Assembly (NCBI RefSeq): GCF_019399895.1
Contig: NC_091866.1
Span: forward strand, 3,889,501 to 3,953,500
Direction: 5' to 3'
Length of the DNA: 64,000 nt
Source: Cardiocondyla obscurior
Lineage: Eukaryota; Arthropoda; Insecta; Hymenoptera; Formicidae
Below, one piece after another: positions 35,015-47,199 of the stretch. The notes under the pieces were generated by a model, which worked only from the letters and a program-made list of their open reading frames with translations, did not search any database and was not told the origin of the DNA. How positions within the stretch are numbered: the stretch's first letter is position 1; each line of letters opens with the position of its first letter. The position numbers and the translations under genes are program-made.

Positions 35015-36765
35015 GATAAAATTTTCTTGAATATTTCACGAACGATTTCAGAGCTCGCTATTAAATTAATATAGCATTAATTTGTATCGGTGCCTTCTCT
35101 AAGTTCATCATGTTTTAACATTTAATTAATTAATTTTCTTTTAATATATTTTATCATGTATTTCAAATGCGTCGACACGCATGATATTTTCATTTACAAT
35201 ATCGTCATAATCACGTCAGCTTTTAAACCTCGGCGTAACGTAGTTTGAATAAATTCAGATGTAATCCGAATGGCAATGAGACAATAACCGACGTCGGATT
35301 ATTAATCAGATTCAGATTCGTGCGAAGTAACGGCCAACATTGTGTATTTCGGGGCGTAGTCCAAAGTTGGTGAACTACTGCCGCAGGATCCTTCCTATGC
35401 AACTGTTCTCGCGCTCGTGTTGCTACCCAAGGCATTCCGTCTGGCTATACAGTAATTAATCCCACGTCTCGCCCTACAACTTGACGCATTCGAGTTTAAG
35501 GGGGAATCCTAGATGTCCTGGGAATTACGACTTGAGTCGCGCTCGCGAATTCGACTGCACGTGAGATTTGTGCGTGTCGCTCTTAAAACCAAACTAAATC
35601 CCTGAATAATATATTAAACAAATTTAGTTTACCTGCACGGGCAATCTAAAATAAATTCTCATCTTTCCAAATTCAATTCTAATTACCCAATAATCCAGCT
35701 TTGAATAGCTAAATTATATTTGGTTTTACTTAAATCAAATTTATGATCGTCATTTTTCTTTAAACAAAATTTAGATAATTTGTAGTTTAATAAGCGTTTA
35801 AAAATAAGAGCTATTACACGTGTCGGTAAAAGTAAATCGAATCTCGCATTATTCTAACCCGTCGTTCAATTTGTTGAACATTTCGCGCTGTGTTTAAAGA
35901 AGGCTATTTTAATACGTCCCCGACTAATAGACATTTTTTTTAACAGTTGTGACGTTTCACGTGGTTTAATATCAGCGTTATCGAGTCTTCTCTTCCGTAT
36001 GTACGATCTTCCTCTCCATTCCATTCTATCGATCAGACTACTCTACAGACTGCTCCTATGCAAACATACGAGACACGGGGGCGAATACGGTGAAACCACT
36101 GGTATCTGCGATCGTTGCAGGCAGTAACAACGGCAGTTAATGTCCGGAGGCCCATGCCCGGGTACTTCGTAACCCAATGAACAGATACAATCGAAACATA
36201 GATTAACTGCAATATAGACCTCCGCCTTCGCCGGAGATAGTCCTTAGTTTGCGTGGGGAAAAGCGATGAGAATATTGCGCGAATAATGCATAAAATAGTA
36301 CGATTCCAGAAAGAAAAGCGTACACGCGTTCGCTTCGATATATTATTTAATACCCTGCTATTTTTTTTAAGTGAAATACATATTCGATCTCGGTATAATG
36401 TTTATATTAAATTGATAGGAAGGAAAGAGTCGCGAGGATCGTTGCGAAAAAAAAAATATTCCGAAGTCACTCGAGCCTCGGAAAGGGGTGGCGAGTCAAA
36501 ACCAGCCGCTTCGATTTGCCGCGGCACGGGGAAGGATCAGAAACACGAACCTGTCTGAAACACCGGCGGTCACCTGCCACCTGCACATATTTCCGCGCCC
36601 GAGGCTCGTCGGTACGCTTGGGAAAATATTTGGGAACTTTCGTAGACGTTCATTTTTAGTTTTGCTTTCAGCGGCGGAAGATCGCTTTTTTATATTCCTC
36701 TCCACTTTAGATAAGCAGCAATTAAATGATAGTGACCTGTATTAAAGCCAAGTGGACCAACCGGG
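35015..36765. other. Gene-free interval
   Basis: AT-rich to about 36230, then mixed. Nothing specific seen. Confidence 0.5.
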
Positions 36766-36768
36766 TAG

Positions 36769-36770
<2 letters not shown>

Positions 36771-36804
<34 letters not shown>
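36771..36804. repeat. Poly(T) tract, 34 nt
   Basis: Thirty-four uninterrupted T. It could be the tail of an insertion on the minus strand, but the sequence on its right (36805-37290) resembles no gene or known short element. Confidence 0.9.
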
Positions 36805-36805
<1 letters not shown>

Positions 36806-36809
36806 TAAA

Positions 36810-37290
36810 TATATCTTCGAGTTATTGTCGCGTTTGGCGGGTTTTACGAAAGCCGCTGTCGCGCTTATACGCTTTTACACGCATTCAGTTATATAAGTCT
36901 CGATTGAAGGTGTGATTAGTAATATATTCGGAAGATGACGTACACGGTATATGAAGATAGCGACTGTGCAGCCGGCTTGCTACGAAGAGCCGCGTTAAAT
37001 GACCGGAGTCCCGAAGGGACTGCCTGTTATTCGGCTCGAGATAATAACTCGTTCAACGGGATGACTAGGCGCCACTTGGTATCCAAGAATGCCGGCTGTC
37101 CGTTCGGGTCTTTTCCCGTGATATGCACATTATGCAAGCATCTCTTTCACTCAGAGATATTAAAGAACAAAATTAAATTATTCCGAATCCGGGGTATCAA
37201 AAATGTTGAAACACGCGATTTAAAATTGAATAGATCAACGAAAAGATTGCGGAGGTAAATATAAGTATTTACAACGTTAAGAAAAAGAGC
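36810..37290. other. Interval between two poly(T) tracts
   Basis: About 490 bases bounded on both sides by poly(T) tracts of the same orientation. A + strand frame (36935-37258) shows no recognisable domain. Both T tracts could be tails of minus-strand insertions, but no body or target-site duplication was identified. Confidence 0.4.
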
Positions 37291-37293
37291 AAG

Positions 37294-37318
<25 letters not shown>
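37294..37318. repeat. Poly(T) tract, 25 nt
   Basis: Twenty-five uninterrupted T, 490 bases from a longer T tract in the same orientation. Confidence 0.9.
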
Positions 37319-37324
<6 letters not shown>

Positions 37325-39570
37325 GTTAAAGAATTTACGCCGCCTATTAAAAATATAGCAAGTTCGTAATTTTGTATAGGAGCAATCTCTGTCAGAAAAA
37401 CGATCTGCATTCCCAAGCTGATCTGCGCTTTAATTAAAGCTTATAAACTTAATAGTTGACTAAAAATAATGAGGAGTTGTCAAAGCTTCATGCTCTCGTA
37501 AATTTCAATGAGATCCACTTGAACGTTTCTACTTCGGAGAATCTGAATTGTTCTCCTCATTGTTTTCTTGCGAATTACAAATCGTATCACTGATTATGTC
37601 GGGGACGGGAGAGCAGTCGAGTATCCGAACAACGGACGGATGCAACGGACTGCAGCGTTAATTGGGTCAAGCTAGTTGCAAGCGGTATTCGACGCGACGG
37701 GAATAAAAGCGCGGAATGAAAGAGAAGGTGGTCGAGTTGTAATTTGAACGCATTGCGACATTTCAAGCGGATGGCCGGGCATTCGTCTCTCGTTGTTGTC
37801 AGTGCCGGAACAGAATAAATCCGGAGCACACTTTAGAAGTATCTCTTTATCTTCAGCCCGCGTTGTAAATATAGTCGGTGCGTTTATTAAAAATTAATTT
37901 TCTTATACATATAATTTTATTATTAGAAATTTCATTATATTTGAGAGCTCGTAGTTACGTCGCGGAAAAAGAAGATCGTCTACACCGCGTATACGTGCGT
38001 GCGTATATTAGCTATATTTATTAAACGAATGACGGAAGTGCAGGAGTAATAAATCAATGAGTGTTTCTTGCGCGACGTGGTGCCTTTACTTTTCTTACTT
38101 TATAACGTCAAGTTTTTGCGTCAGTTGATGCTTTTCTCATAAGCGGGGCAAAAAGATGAAAACCACTCGCGTGCTATAGCAACAGCTGCGAAACGTCGAG
38201 CGTCACATAACGGATTAAAGAATAGTGTGAACGTCAAGTATGTGTAGTAGGTATAAAGAGCCGTCGAAGGCAGGAAGAACGTGGACGAACGACAAAGTAA
38301 CGGAATCGATATATGTATGTAAACTGCGACTTTCTCGACTCACCATATCCGCGACAAGTGGAGTTTTACGCAGATCTTCGTAATCTTACTTCGTTAGTAA
38401 AAACTTACTTTTTTTTTCTTCTTTCTTTCTTTTTTTATTCGTACAGTTTCGCTCGTATATCAAACTCAGCGACTTTTACTACAGCGGAGCAAACGATTCG
38501 CGGAGGAACTCCGTTTATCTTTTCGACGTCCCGAGACTTTTTTTCTGAACTTTTCGGTACGCGGTATCGTCGGTGTTTCGTCGGAAACGCGTCGGGACTC
38601 ATCAGATCGACAAACGCGGCTGGACAAGTGGGTGCTTATGCGCGTGCAACAATGCGTCGCGAGCCGCGTACTCGCAAGGCGCAAGCTGCACGCGTACACG
38701 AGAGAGAGCGCGCCCGATATAGCCAAGCGTGGCGAAACGGCCACGCGGTACGCAGACTGCACGCGACACATTAGCGGACCGGCATCTTTGTGCACGACGG
38801 TGCGTGACCACATGTACATAACCGCAGTCTCGTCTTCGAGAACACGGGCCTCTCTGTGCTGCCTACATTTCCCCTTTCCTCCCTCTCTCGCCCTTACCCT
38901 AGCCCCTTTCTCTCACCCTTTCTCTCTCCTTTTATTCCTCCGACAGCATTCGCCACCTGACCGCGCCGACGAACTGCCAAGACGGATGAGACACGCTTTG
39001 AACTTTGAGTAACTTGATATTAATTTTCCTCAGAGCTGTACGCTCTCGTTTATTTCGGAAGCTTTGGAGAATTCGTTAAAGTATTACGTCAACTTTCACG
39101 TATTTTTGTTTGGTTCCCTACGCAAGTTTCGTAATTTCATTGGCACGGCTGCATACGCGTGTGTGTACAAGGATTGTTCATTTATTAAGTTTCCTTTTAT
39201 TTTCTCGAATATTAAGCTAATCCATTAGAAATTTTAATATCGCGTCATCTTCCCTCCTAAAAGCGCAATTTGCTAAAGTGTCGCGGTATATAGTTACAGT
39301 TTTGTTAAGAAAAAGTTCTCGCGAAATTGCCCGCGCAAAATCTCTGGATAAAAGAAACCTGTGGTAAACCTCGAGTATTGTGTAATACCTTTAACACAAA
39401 TTACGGTCGACTACCATGATCTAGCTGCAAGACTCCCCGCCTCCACGGCGCGCTTTATTTCACCTCGCGCATGTTCATCTTAAAGCTTTTATCGTGGACG
39501 ATAATAAATCCCTCTGTCGGCTCGCCGGCACCCCGTTGGCGGCCCTTTGCTCGGCTGACTCGAGATGGTC
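37325..39570. other. Gene-free interval
   Basis: AT-rich to about 38450, then CpG-rich (38460-39010) with frames open on both strands at once, which argues against coding. Nothing else seen. Confidence 0.5.
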
Positions 39571-39576
39571 GGGAAA

Positions 39577-39600
39577 GACGACGACGACGACGACGACGAC
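39577..39600. repeat. (GAC)8 microsatellite
   Basis: Eight uninterrupted GAC units. They give poly-aspartate on the + strand and poly-valine on the minus strand in shadow frames. Confidence 0.9.
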
Positions 39601-39604
39601 AGCC

Positions 39605-40408
39605 CACCCCCTTTTCTCGGACGGCCGGAGAAAGGGGTGAAAGATAAAAGAGGATCCTTCGCCGACGCGCGTTCTACGAAACTCGAGCCGACCCACGGCG
39701 GGGCAGCCCCTTGCTTCCGTTCCTTCTTTCGAAGGGGTTGGCAGACGAGGTGCTTTGAGCGATCGCCACGAGCGCGCGATGCTCACCCCTTTGACAATAC
39801 ACCGGGCGTGCATTTAGCCACATCACCCCCGCGCGGCCGTCTTTTGTCGATTTTTAGAACGCGCTCGCTTCATTTTCTGTGCCAGTAACGTGTGCCCCGG
39901 CGCATTGGTCAAGAAACAAATAAAGCACCGTGAGGAGCCGAGGAGGCGGCCGACCGTGTGCTCCTTTCCCTCCCGAGCGGACGATAACGCCGGCCGTCCG
40001 TAAAATTATTTATAATTCGCGTATAAACTATATTAATTCCCCCCGAGAGACCGTCTTTACGAGGGTCAAAGCTCCGTACCCGATTAGAGGAATGGGGGCG
40101 AGATAAAACGTGAGAAACAAAATTTTAAGGCGACACTTGGCCTTTTTGCCAATCCGGATTTTAAATACTCTGTTAGTTCGGCGATCGCGGGAAATGAAGC
40201 GTCCATGCAGACATATCTATAAAATATTGCTCGAAGAAAGCAGTTGATGAACCTCGCGGAACCGTGTGCGGAATATTGACCAAGTTCTGAACGTTCTCGT
40301 TACACTTATTGCAGCTAGCTGTTTCCCATTAATAAAGCAAAATTTACTCAGTGAATGATAATATTCAAATGTTCCAAAATAATTTTCGCATATTTATTAC
40401 ACGAGCCG
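39605..40408. other. Gene-free interval
   Basis: CpG-rich to about 39990, then AT-rich. No exon recognised. Confidence 0.5.
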
Positions 40409-40413
40409 CGGAA

Positions 40414-40469
40414 TTAATTATAGAACGTTAATTATAAAACATTAATTATAGAATGTTAATTATAGAACG
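40414..40469. repeat. Four-copy 14-bp tandem repeat
   Basis: TTAATTATAGAACG and close variants start at 40414, 40428, 40442 and 40456, an exact 14-base period. Each unit contains the homeodomain-type core TTAATTA, so the array presents four evenly spaced candidate sites. Confidence 0.85.
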
Positions 40470-40474
40470 CAACA

Positions 40475-43460
40475 AGGACATTTAAATACATCATTCTCAT
40501 TATTATCATTATTAACCCTCCGAAGGTATTCGAAATTACATAAATAAAAAAAAAGAAAAAATTAAAATCAAATTAAATTAAATAATCGACGCGGGTCTTC
40601 GTTGAGGCGATACGGGAAAGCCAGCTTGCGCGCGAAGGCGAAAAGTCTCGTTACGTTTGCCCGCGCCTTCCGGGACATCGGGCGTTATTATCGTAACGAG
40701 GAGAGAAAGCAAAGAGGCCGCGGAGAAGAGGGTAAAGCCGAGCGGGTAAAGCGGAGAAGAGAACGGGAGAGAGAGACGTCATATTGACGTACATGCATTC
40801 CGGTTGGCGCATATTTGTAATGCAAATCTTCGCGGAGACCGCGGGGCGCGGACGGGCAGGCGGGAAACAGAGACGGGCGAAATGGACGACGGCGCGAGGG
40901 GAGAGGCGAGGGGGTGGTGTGGATAAGGCCAGGGGGAGGAGGAGAAGAGGGAGAGATCGCGCAGATAGAAAGGGCCGCCCGTGATATACACGCCGATGAC
41001 AAATAGCCGGCGAGAGAGAGTCGACTCCGGTGCAGGCTCGCGCACCGATATTACGGTGGGCTACGCCCCATACATTTCGCGCCGCTTCACCGGCACACCA
41101 CCAACGTCGACCATCGGATTTCCTTCCGTTTTCCGCGGGAGTCCCGTCTACACCGGCTCCGGCCCCGAAGCCGCACGGCAAACTCGTTGTCGGCCCGCTA
41201 ATTAAACGCGCTAGCGGGTAACAGGTCCGAAGATACATTTAATCGGGATATGGAGATTCTTGGCGGGATCTCTCATTCGCTAGCAAACGTTCCCCCTGTT
41301 GATATCAGCGAATTGCGGCTAATTACGACGACGAGCGGCGTCCGCGATCATTTTCGTGGATTTTAGTAAGACGCATATCGATATTGCAGCGCGTTATTTA
41401 GGTTAATAATATCATCGTATTTGTCGAGGTGTAATTTATTACGCGATATTATTTTGATGCAATGTTAACCGAGAAAAATTCAAGCTAAAGATGTGCGATT
41501 AATGCGACACATGCGCGATATTGAATATTAATAATTAAAAAGTCAGGTCTTGTCTTATCTTGTTAAAAAAGATCGCCCTCGTTTAGATTTCTCATATAAG
41601 ATCAAACACAATTTTTATTTACAAAAATGTGAACATAGAAATTCCTTTAATAATTTTATTTCAAAGAAATAACCTCTGGATTCGATTTCGCCTCCTTAAA
41701 CGACGATCTTTCTTCCTCGCGAAATCTAATTTGTAAATCCCTATAGAAAATAAAAAAAAAAATCTAATATCTCAAGACATATCGGGGTTCGAGCTAGCTG
41801 ATTGATTGCCGAGCGCTTTTCCCGAGCGCCCAGAGGTCCATAGTCTAGATTGGAAAAGCGGCGAGTTACCCGCGTGCAGCTGTGGTCTACTACTATCGTC
41901 GCCGTCGTTCCTCGGAATCTCTAATGGCGTCGCATGTTTAAGTCGTTTAGCGGTGGTCCGGTCCTACCAAAAAATCTATTATTTTTCACTTTCTCCGCGG
42001 CGGATCGAGCGGGTACCGTTGTTACTTCGAGGGAGAAAAACGCCGGATGACAACGCGAGGGTAACTATCTTAAAGTGTCGTTAGGAAGCCATCCATTATG
42101 CGACAAAGGCCGCTCTCGCTCGGCCGACTAGAAGTCTTCTCGGACTCGAGAACACGCCTCTCGCTCATCTTCTCGGTCCATCTCATCGTTTCGTTTCATC
42201 CCTACGCTCGACACGGCGGAGACGAGACATTGCAAACGAGCAGTTGTCCCGACAAGCGTTTTTACATCGCGATCGACTTAAAAAAAACGGCGATTCGTAA
42301 GTATTTTTGTTTGAGAAACTGTCCCGATGTGGCTAATATTCAACTACAGTTGCATGTGTCATTTATTTTTCGTTTTAAATAATACAGCGAATGCGTTCTT
42401 TTAATTCCGATGGTTTGACTAACGCTAGTAAAAAAATTTCCCGGCAACTTTTTTTTTGAGCATCGTGATTGTGCAAGACACGTCTTTCGAACAAGATCTA
42501 TTTTTTTTTAATTTTTTTTATAGGCAAAAAAAATTAATGCATTCTAAAGATTCCTTATGTTTAAGTAAACGGTTAATATGTATATGTATTTGCGTTTAAT
42601 ATTACCGCTGCAAGATTTGCAGGGACTCTCCGTGTCTTTTAAAAGGAGGGAAAGAAGGGAAAAAAAAATAATAAAATAACAAGAGAATTAGAGCGCGCTC
42701 AGAAAGTACATACATGAGTGCCGCCTGTTTCGGCATCGACCGCGACTTAAACGATTATACGAATGCAGTCGGGGGGCCGTTCTGTGATTTGCATAGGGCG
42801 ATTAGAGCCCCGTGGTCTGGCATTAGACGCATACCTCGAGCATTTAGACGCGCCAGCTCGATAACACGCGATTCGATGTTTCTTCAACCGCTCCCGCCTC
42901 GTCCTTCGCCCTTTACGATCCTCGCTAAACTACGTTCCGCGAACGAACCTTCACTGGCAGAATTCACGTGAGCCACGTCGGAGCTCATTAATTTTCAGTC
43001 GTGCAGAAAAAAGAAGAAAGTAATTCATTCCGCTTACACTTGTTGTGTTACGTGAGAAAACCGTATAATCCATATCCCGGAGACATTGCGAGAAACATCG
43101 CAAATTCGGATTTTTTTTTTATAAAACACCCACCCAAATAAAATCAGGACTTAATTGCGAACTTTTAATAAATAATTCTATGCTTAGTTTTTTTTAATTA
43201 ATTTTTGTATTCATCTAATAATTTGCGTGAACAAATATACGTTTTGAATTCGCGATCGGTTTCTTCTAACAAACTTTTTTTTTAATTAATAATTTGCGCA
43301 ACAACGAAACGTAGAAAAATCCGTTCTATCTTTCACACGATAAATTTCGTCTCTTTTTTTTTTTTTTCGTTATCATTATCGGCTTTTATTGCTAGCTCTT
43401 CGCGTTGCAAATCACCGCGCACATATTTTTCATCGATTCCCAATATCGCGAGCGTATATC
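40475..43460. other. Gene-free interval
   Basis: A CpG-rich block (40590-41330) with long overlapping frames on the minus strand, including one of 195 codons. Those frames sit in three registers of the same GC-rich sequence and carry no recognisable domain. AT-rich sequence follows, with an inverted repeat of A and T runs at about 42508-42537. Confidence 0.5.
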
Positions 43461-43464
43461 GCGG

Positions 43465-43546
43465 AATCAGGATCAAATCTCGCGCGTTATTCCCGGCGGA
43501 CAATGCCTCTAGCAGGACATTCGGAATGAATCAGGATCAAATCTCG
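43465..43546 (+). repeat. Pair of direct 18-bp repeats
   Basis: AATCAGGATCAAATCTCG occurs at 43465-43482 and again, identically, at 43529-43546, a spacing of 64 bases. The sequence between is CpG-rich and unique. It could be a small insertion duplication or a pair of binding sites. Confidence 0.85.
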
Positions 43547-43795
43547 GATGCGATGCGCACACATGCGCGTGCATCACGTATGTATACGTATCTACGCATG
43601 TGTAGCCCGGCGGGCATATCTCCTTGACGTACACCGCGTCGCGTTTACGCTATCGGTATCTAAACGTCCTAGTAGCCCATATTCTCAAAGGATTAAGAAA
43701 TTTTAAAGCTCTGGCATTTGTGGAGACATCGAGAAATACGTCAGCTCGAAAGATGAAAAATAAACTTGAACGCTTAAAGAAAATTTCTTACTCAC

Positions 43796-43843
43796 CGGTC
43801 TGATGCGCAACGAGCGGAGTTCAGCTACGCAGCCACGATGATA
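43796..43843 (-). other. Candidate minus-strand exon, diverged copy of exon 3 (48 nt)
   Basis: On the minus strand the acceptor CTTGTATGTTACAG precedes base 43843, and the exon ends GACCG at 43796 before the near-perfect donor GTGAGTAAG. The 48 bases share the core AACTCCGCT and a similar 3' end with the 39-nt exon at 25335-25373. The flanking acceptor ATGTTACAG is identical. It may be an alternative small exon of the same minus-strand transcript. No frame is open in the same register as its relative, so coding is doubtful. Confidence 0.4.
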
Positions 43844-43859
43844 CTGTAACATACAAGCA

Positions 43860-46800
43860 TAAAACTTAATTAAATAGAGCTGTTTAAAATAATGTTCATA
43901 ATTAAAAAAAATAATTTTAATTAAAAAAAAAGTTTATATTTTTCGAGCAAAATATTTTTATGAAGTCAAACTTTTCTCAAATTCAAGATTTCTTTTTTTT
44001 TATTATTATTTTCTTGTTATTTTTACATTTTAAGAAAATCGATTTTTAAATATTATTACCGTGTGTTTTATTAGATTTCGTAATGATGGTATAGAGTTCA
44101 ACAATTAATTAGCAACATTGTGGGCGATTACGACGGTTTAATATTTTTGCAACAACGGCCGCAAAAGCGATTCTCGCTGAAAATTCCGGAGGGCGCTTAA
44201 AAAGATAGTGCTTTTAGAAAGGGGGTGGGAAGGCCGGAGGAGGAAATTCCTTGAGGAATTTCTTCGACGGGAACAGGACGAGCGGGATGAATCGGCGAAA
44301 GCGTGCGTCGATCGGGATCCGAGGGACTTTACGGTCCATCGCTCGTCTTACAAAAGCGACCAGTACTCCTGGCTTCTTTCAGCGGGCTAACGAGCCGAAG
44401 GGCTCCGGTGCAAGGGAAAAAGAAAAAGGAACAATTACGCTCTCGCAGGGAAATGGCGCGCTTAAAGTGCGGCGAGCGCGTACAATGGCATCGTGAGAAT
44501 GATTCTATTTCCGTGTGCATGATAATTGCGCCGTTACAGTTGCAGTCACCCGTTAATTGCGTACTTTCCGAAGGACTGCATTATTCATAATTCGCTCGCG
44601 ACCACTTGGTTACGCGGACACTTGACTCACAGCAACGTTCCTCAATTTAATATAGTCACTGAATTCTTTGGTATTCAATAGAAAATTATGGAACGTTTGT
44701 AATGGTATGCAAACTTTGAAAAGTAAGCTAGAAGTTACGAATGATAATCAATAGATAAAAAAAGATTATGCGTTTGTTGTTAAAGATATGGTATACAATT
44801 ATATAAAAAAAAACAAGAAAGAAGAAGAAGGAATTAATTTATGAATAAAAATTAAAATCTAAAAAATGTATAGTACAATTTGAAAAATTCATGCAACGAA
44901 TTTCCATAATCTTTAAAACATGCACGATAAGAAAGTTCTAAGACTCAAGTCTTGAGAGATGTATTTGAGAATTTTAGTATTCAGGAGCTTAAATCTTCAA
45001 AGTTGCAAATATGCTCAAATTGAAATATTTATGTCTTGGACTGCAAGAATAAAGTTCATGAAAGTAAAGATGCGTAGATATAAGTAAAAATATCAAACTA
45101 CGGATCGGATAAACTTCTAGCCTTCCTAACATGTTTAAAAAAAAATGTATACGTAGAACATATAGTTAAATTTTTAGTTTAATAGAAAATTCAATAAGAC
45201 AGTTTTGATTTTTCTGCATATCGCTGTAAAATCTCAAATTTGAATCAAACGATGGAGCACAATTACTTCTAATGTGAAGTACTTTTAAGGTTCGTTCTGT
45301 TCATTTTTCTCATCAAATTTATCTTTTCATGCGTTTTTATTCTGTCAGATAGTCGTAGCTTTTTATTCATAATGAAATTTTTACGGCGAGTTCAAAACGA
45401 GGTCGATCTTGCCACGATCTCGATGTTTCCCATTCCGATTTGTTCGTGCCATCCATTGAATGATGGTGGAATTTCTTTCTCGTCGCTCGGCTTTCAAGAA
45501 GCTTTTAGAATTTCTCCGGAATGATCGCTTGAAAGCCCGCGAAAGTATCTTATGATGGAACGTTCGTTTCGCGTTCATTCCGCGCCGGTAATTACGAATA
45601 ATCGTGTTTCGAAGTAATTCGACGTTTAAAAACACGAGTATCTAAAGAGCGAAAAATCGAAGATTTATATCTTTTGAAGTTATCAAATATTTTCTAAACT
45701 ATTTACGCCAACACTTTTAAATTACTTCTAACACACTCTGCATTATTTCTACAAAAATGTATGCCTAGTTTTTTATTTTTTTCAAATAGGGATAATTAAA
45801 TACTTGGATATTATTTATTACTGAATTTAATTCGGATTAAAAATAAAATTCCTATTTTAATAATGAGAACATATTAAAATCCTTTGATTAATAATTTGTG
45901 TTATACTCGGATTACTTTTTTAAAACATGAACTCTCTTGAAACGATATTTAAAACAGTTAATACATTTTTAATTGCCCAAATTGAATTAACTATGTATAC
46001 ATTTCGTATTTTACGACTTTAAAACTGCGCTGTATGATAGAAAATTTTAAGCATTTTTCGACGAGTGTTTGATCATTAAACGAACGCACAGTGAGTGCAC
46101 TGAAGACTTATCCACGAATAATTTGCGAGTAAGCTTTCTCGGTTCTAATCCGACGAGCGTGGCGAATTAGGCCGAGAATTCCACTCGTGCCGAATTTTTG
46201 CTGTGCGCTCGGGCGCCAATAAAAGAAAAAAAAAAATAGCTAGAAACTTTTTCGCTCCGGGTCAACGGGCCTGCGTGTCCAGTCAATGCGTGTTCACCGA
46301 AGCGGCGGTACTTTGTGCCGATGACAACTTTGTATGGCTCTGATCATCGGATTTCGCGCTTGAAATCCGCCGAAACGAAAAATTCGTACGTGCCAAACGA
46401 GTAATTAAAACAACTCCGAACACGAACGAAGCGCAGTAGTTGTAGGAGACTTTTAGATATCTTATAGGATCTTAAAACTAAATAAAATTTGAGACGCTTG
46501 GATAGTCTCCGGAAATTACGAAGGAACTTCCAAAGTTCCTTGCCGCAATATTTGAAAATAAAACCAACCTTTGTAATTAACTGTTTTATGAACATTCCGC
46601 GATTCGATAGAAAATAGTGATAAAAAAAAATATATATTTTTTTTTTTTAATATTAAAATAAGTAACATCGATCAATCACGCGTTCCAATAGTTTTCAGGG
46701 GCAAGTAAGCAAGGTGTCAATTCGTTTCTCGCTATAAATTCTAAATTTCAGCTAGGTTCTTTTTATCGCTATTTACAGGTCGCTTGCTTCGAAACGTATG

Positions 46801-47160
46801 CGAAAGCACAAAAATCGCGAAACGCGATAATTCTATTTCAGAATTTATGGAGCAACGAAAATCGTTTAAACGCGATATATTTTGGCAAATCAGGCACGTT
46901 GCTTCGCGTGATCTGTATTCTTCAATTAACGCTATCATCACGCTCGAATAACTCGATGGAGCAGCGCAGTTCCGACAAATTCTCCGATTATAGGCCACAT
47001 CCCGCCGTGAATAAAGAATCGGTGGCCCTTTATGGAGCGTCACGCGTATTATTTATTCACGTCACGGGATCGAAGAATGCCCGGATCCCGTACCCGACGG
47101 CGAGGCTGAAAGACGACGAAGAAAGGGGATGAAGGATAAGACAGGCAGTAAGCAGGACTA
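43860..47160. other. Gene-free interval
   Basis: Predominantly AT-rich, with CpG-rich patches at 44160-44500 and 45380-45620. An A9-TATATA-T12 palindrome lies at 46622-46648. No supported exon. Confidence 0.5.
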
Positions 47161-47167
47161 AAACGAG

Positions 47168-47192
47168 GGGGGGAGGGAGGAAGGGGGAGGGT
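47168..47192 (+). other. G-quadruplex motif
   Basis: Four runs of at least three G are separated by loops of A, AGGAA and A, meeting the usual G3+N1-7 pattern with very short loops. It lies within a purine-rich tract (47160-47225). Folding would be on the + strand or its RNA. Confidence 0.7.
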
Positions 47193-47199
47193 GAGAGAG

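Noticed and set aside
40651..41238. 195-codon minus-strand open frame
   Set aside because: Several frames on both strands are open through the same CpG-rich sequence, so openness reflects composition. No family resemblance, no splice context.
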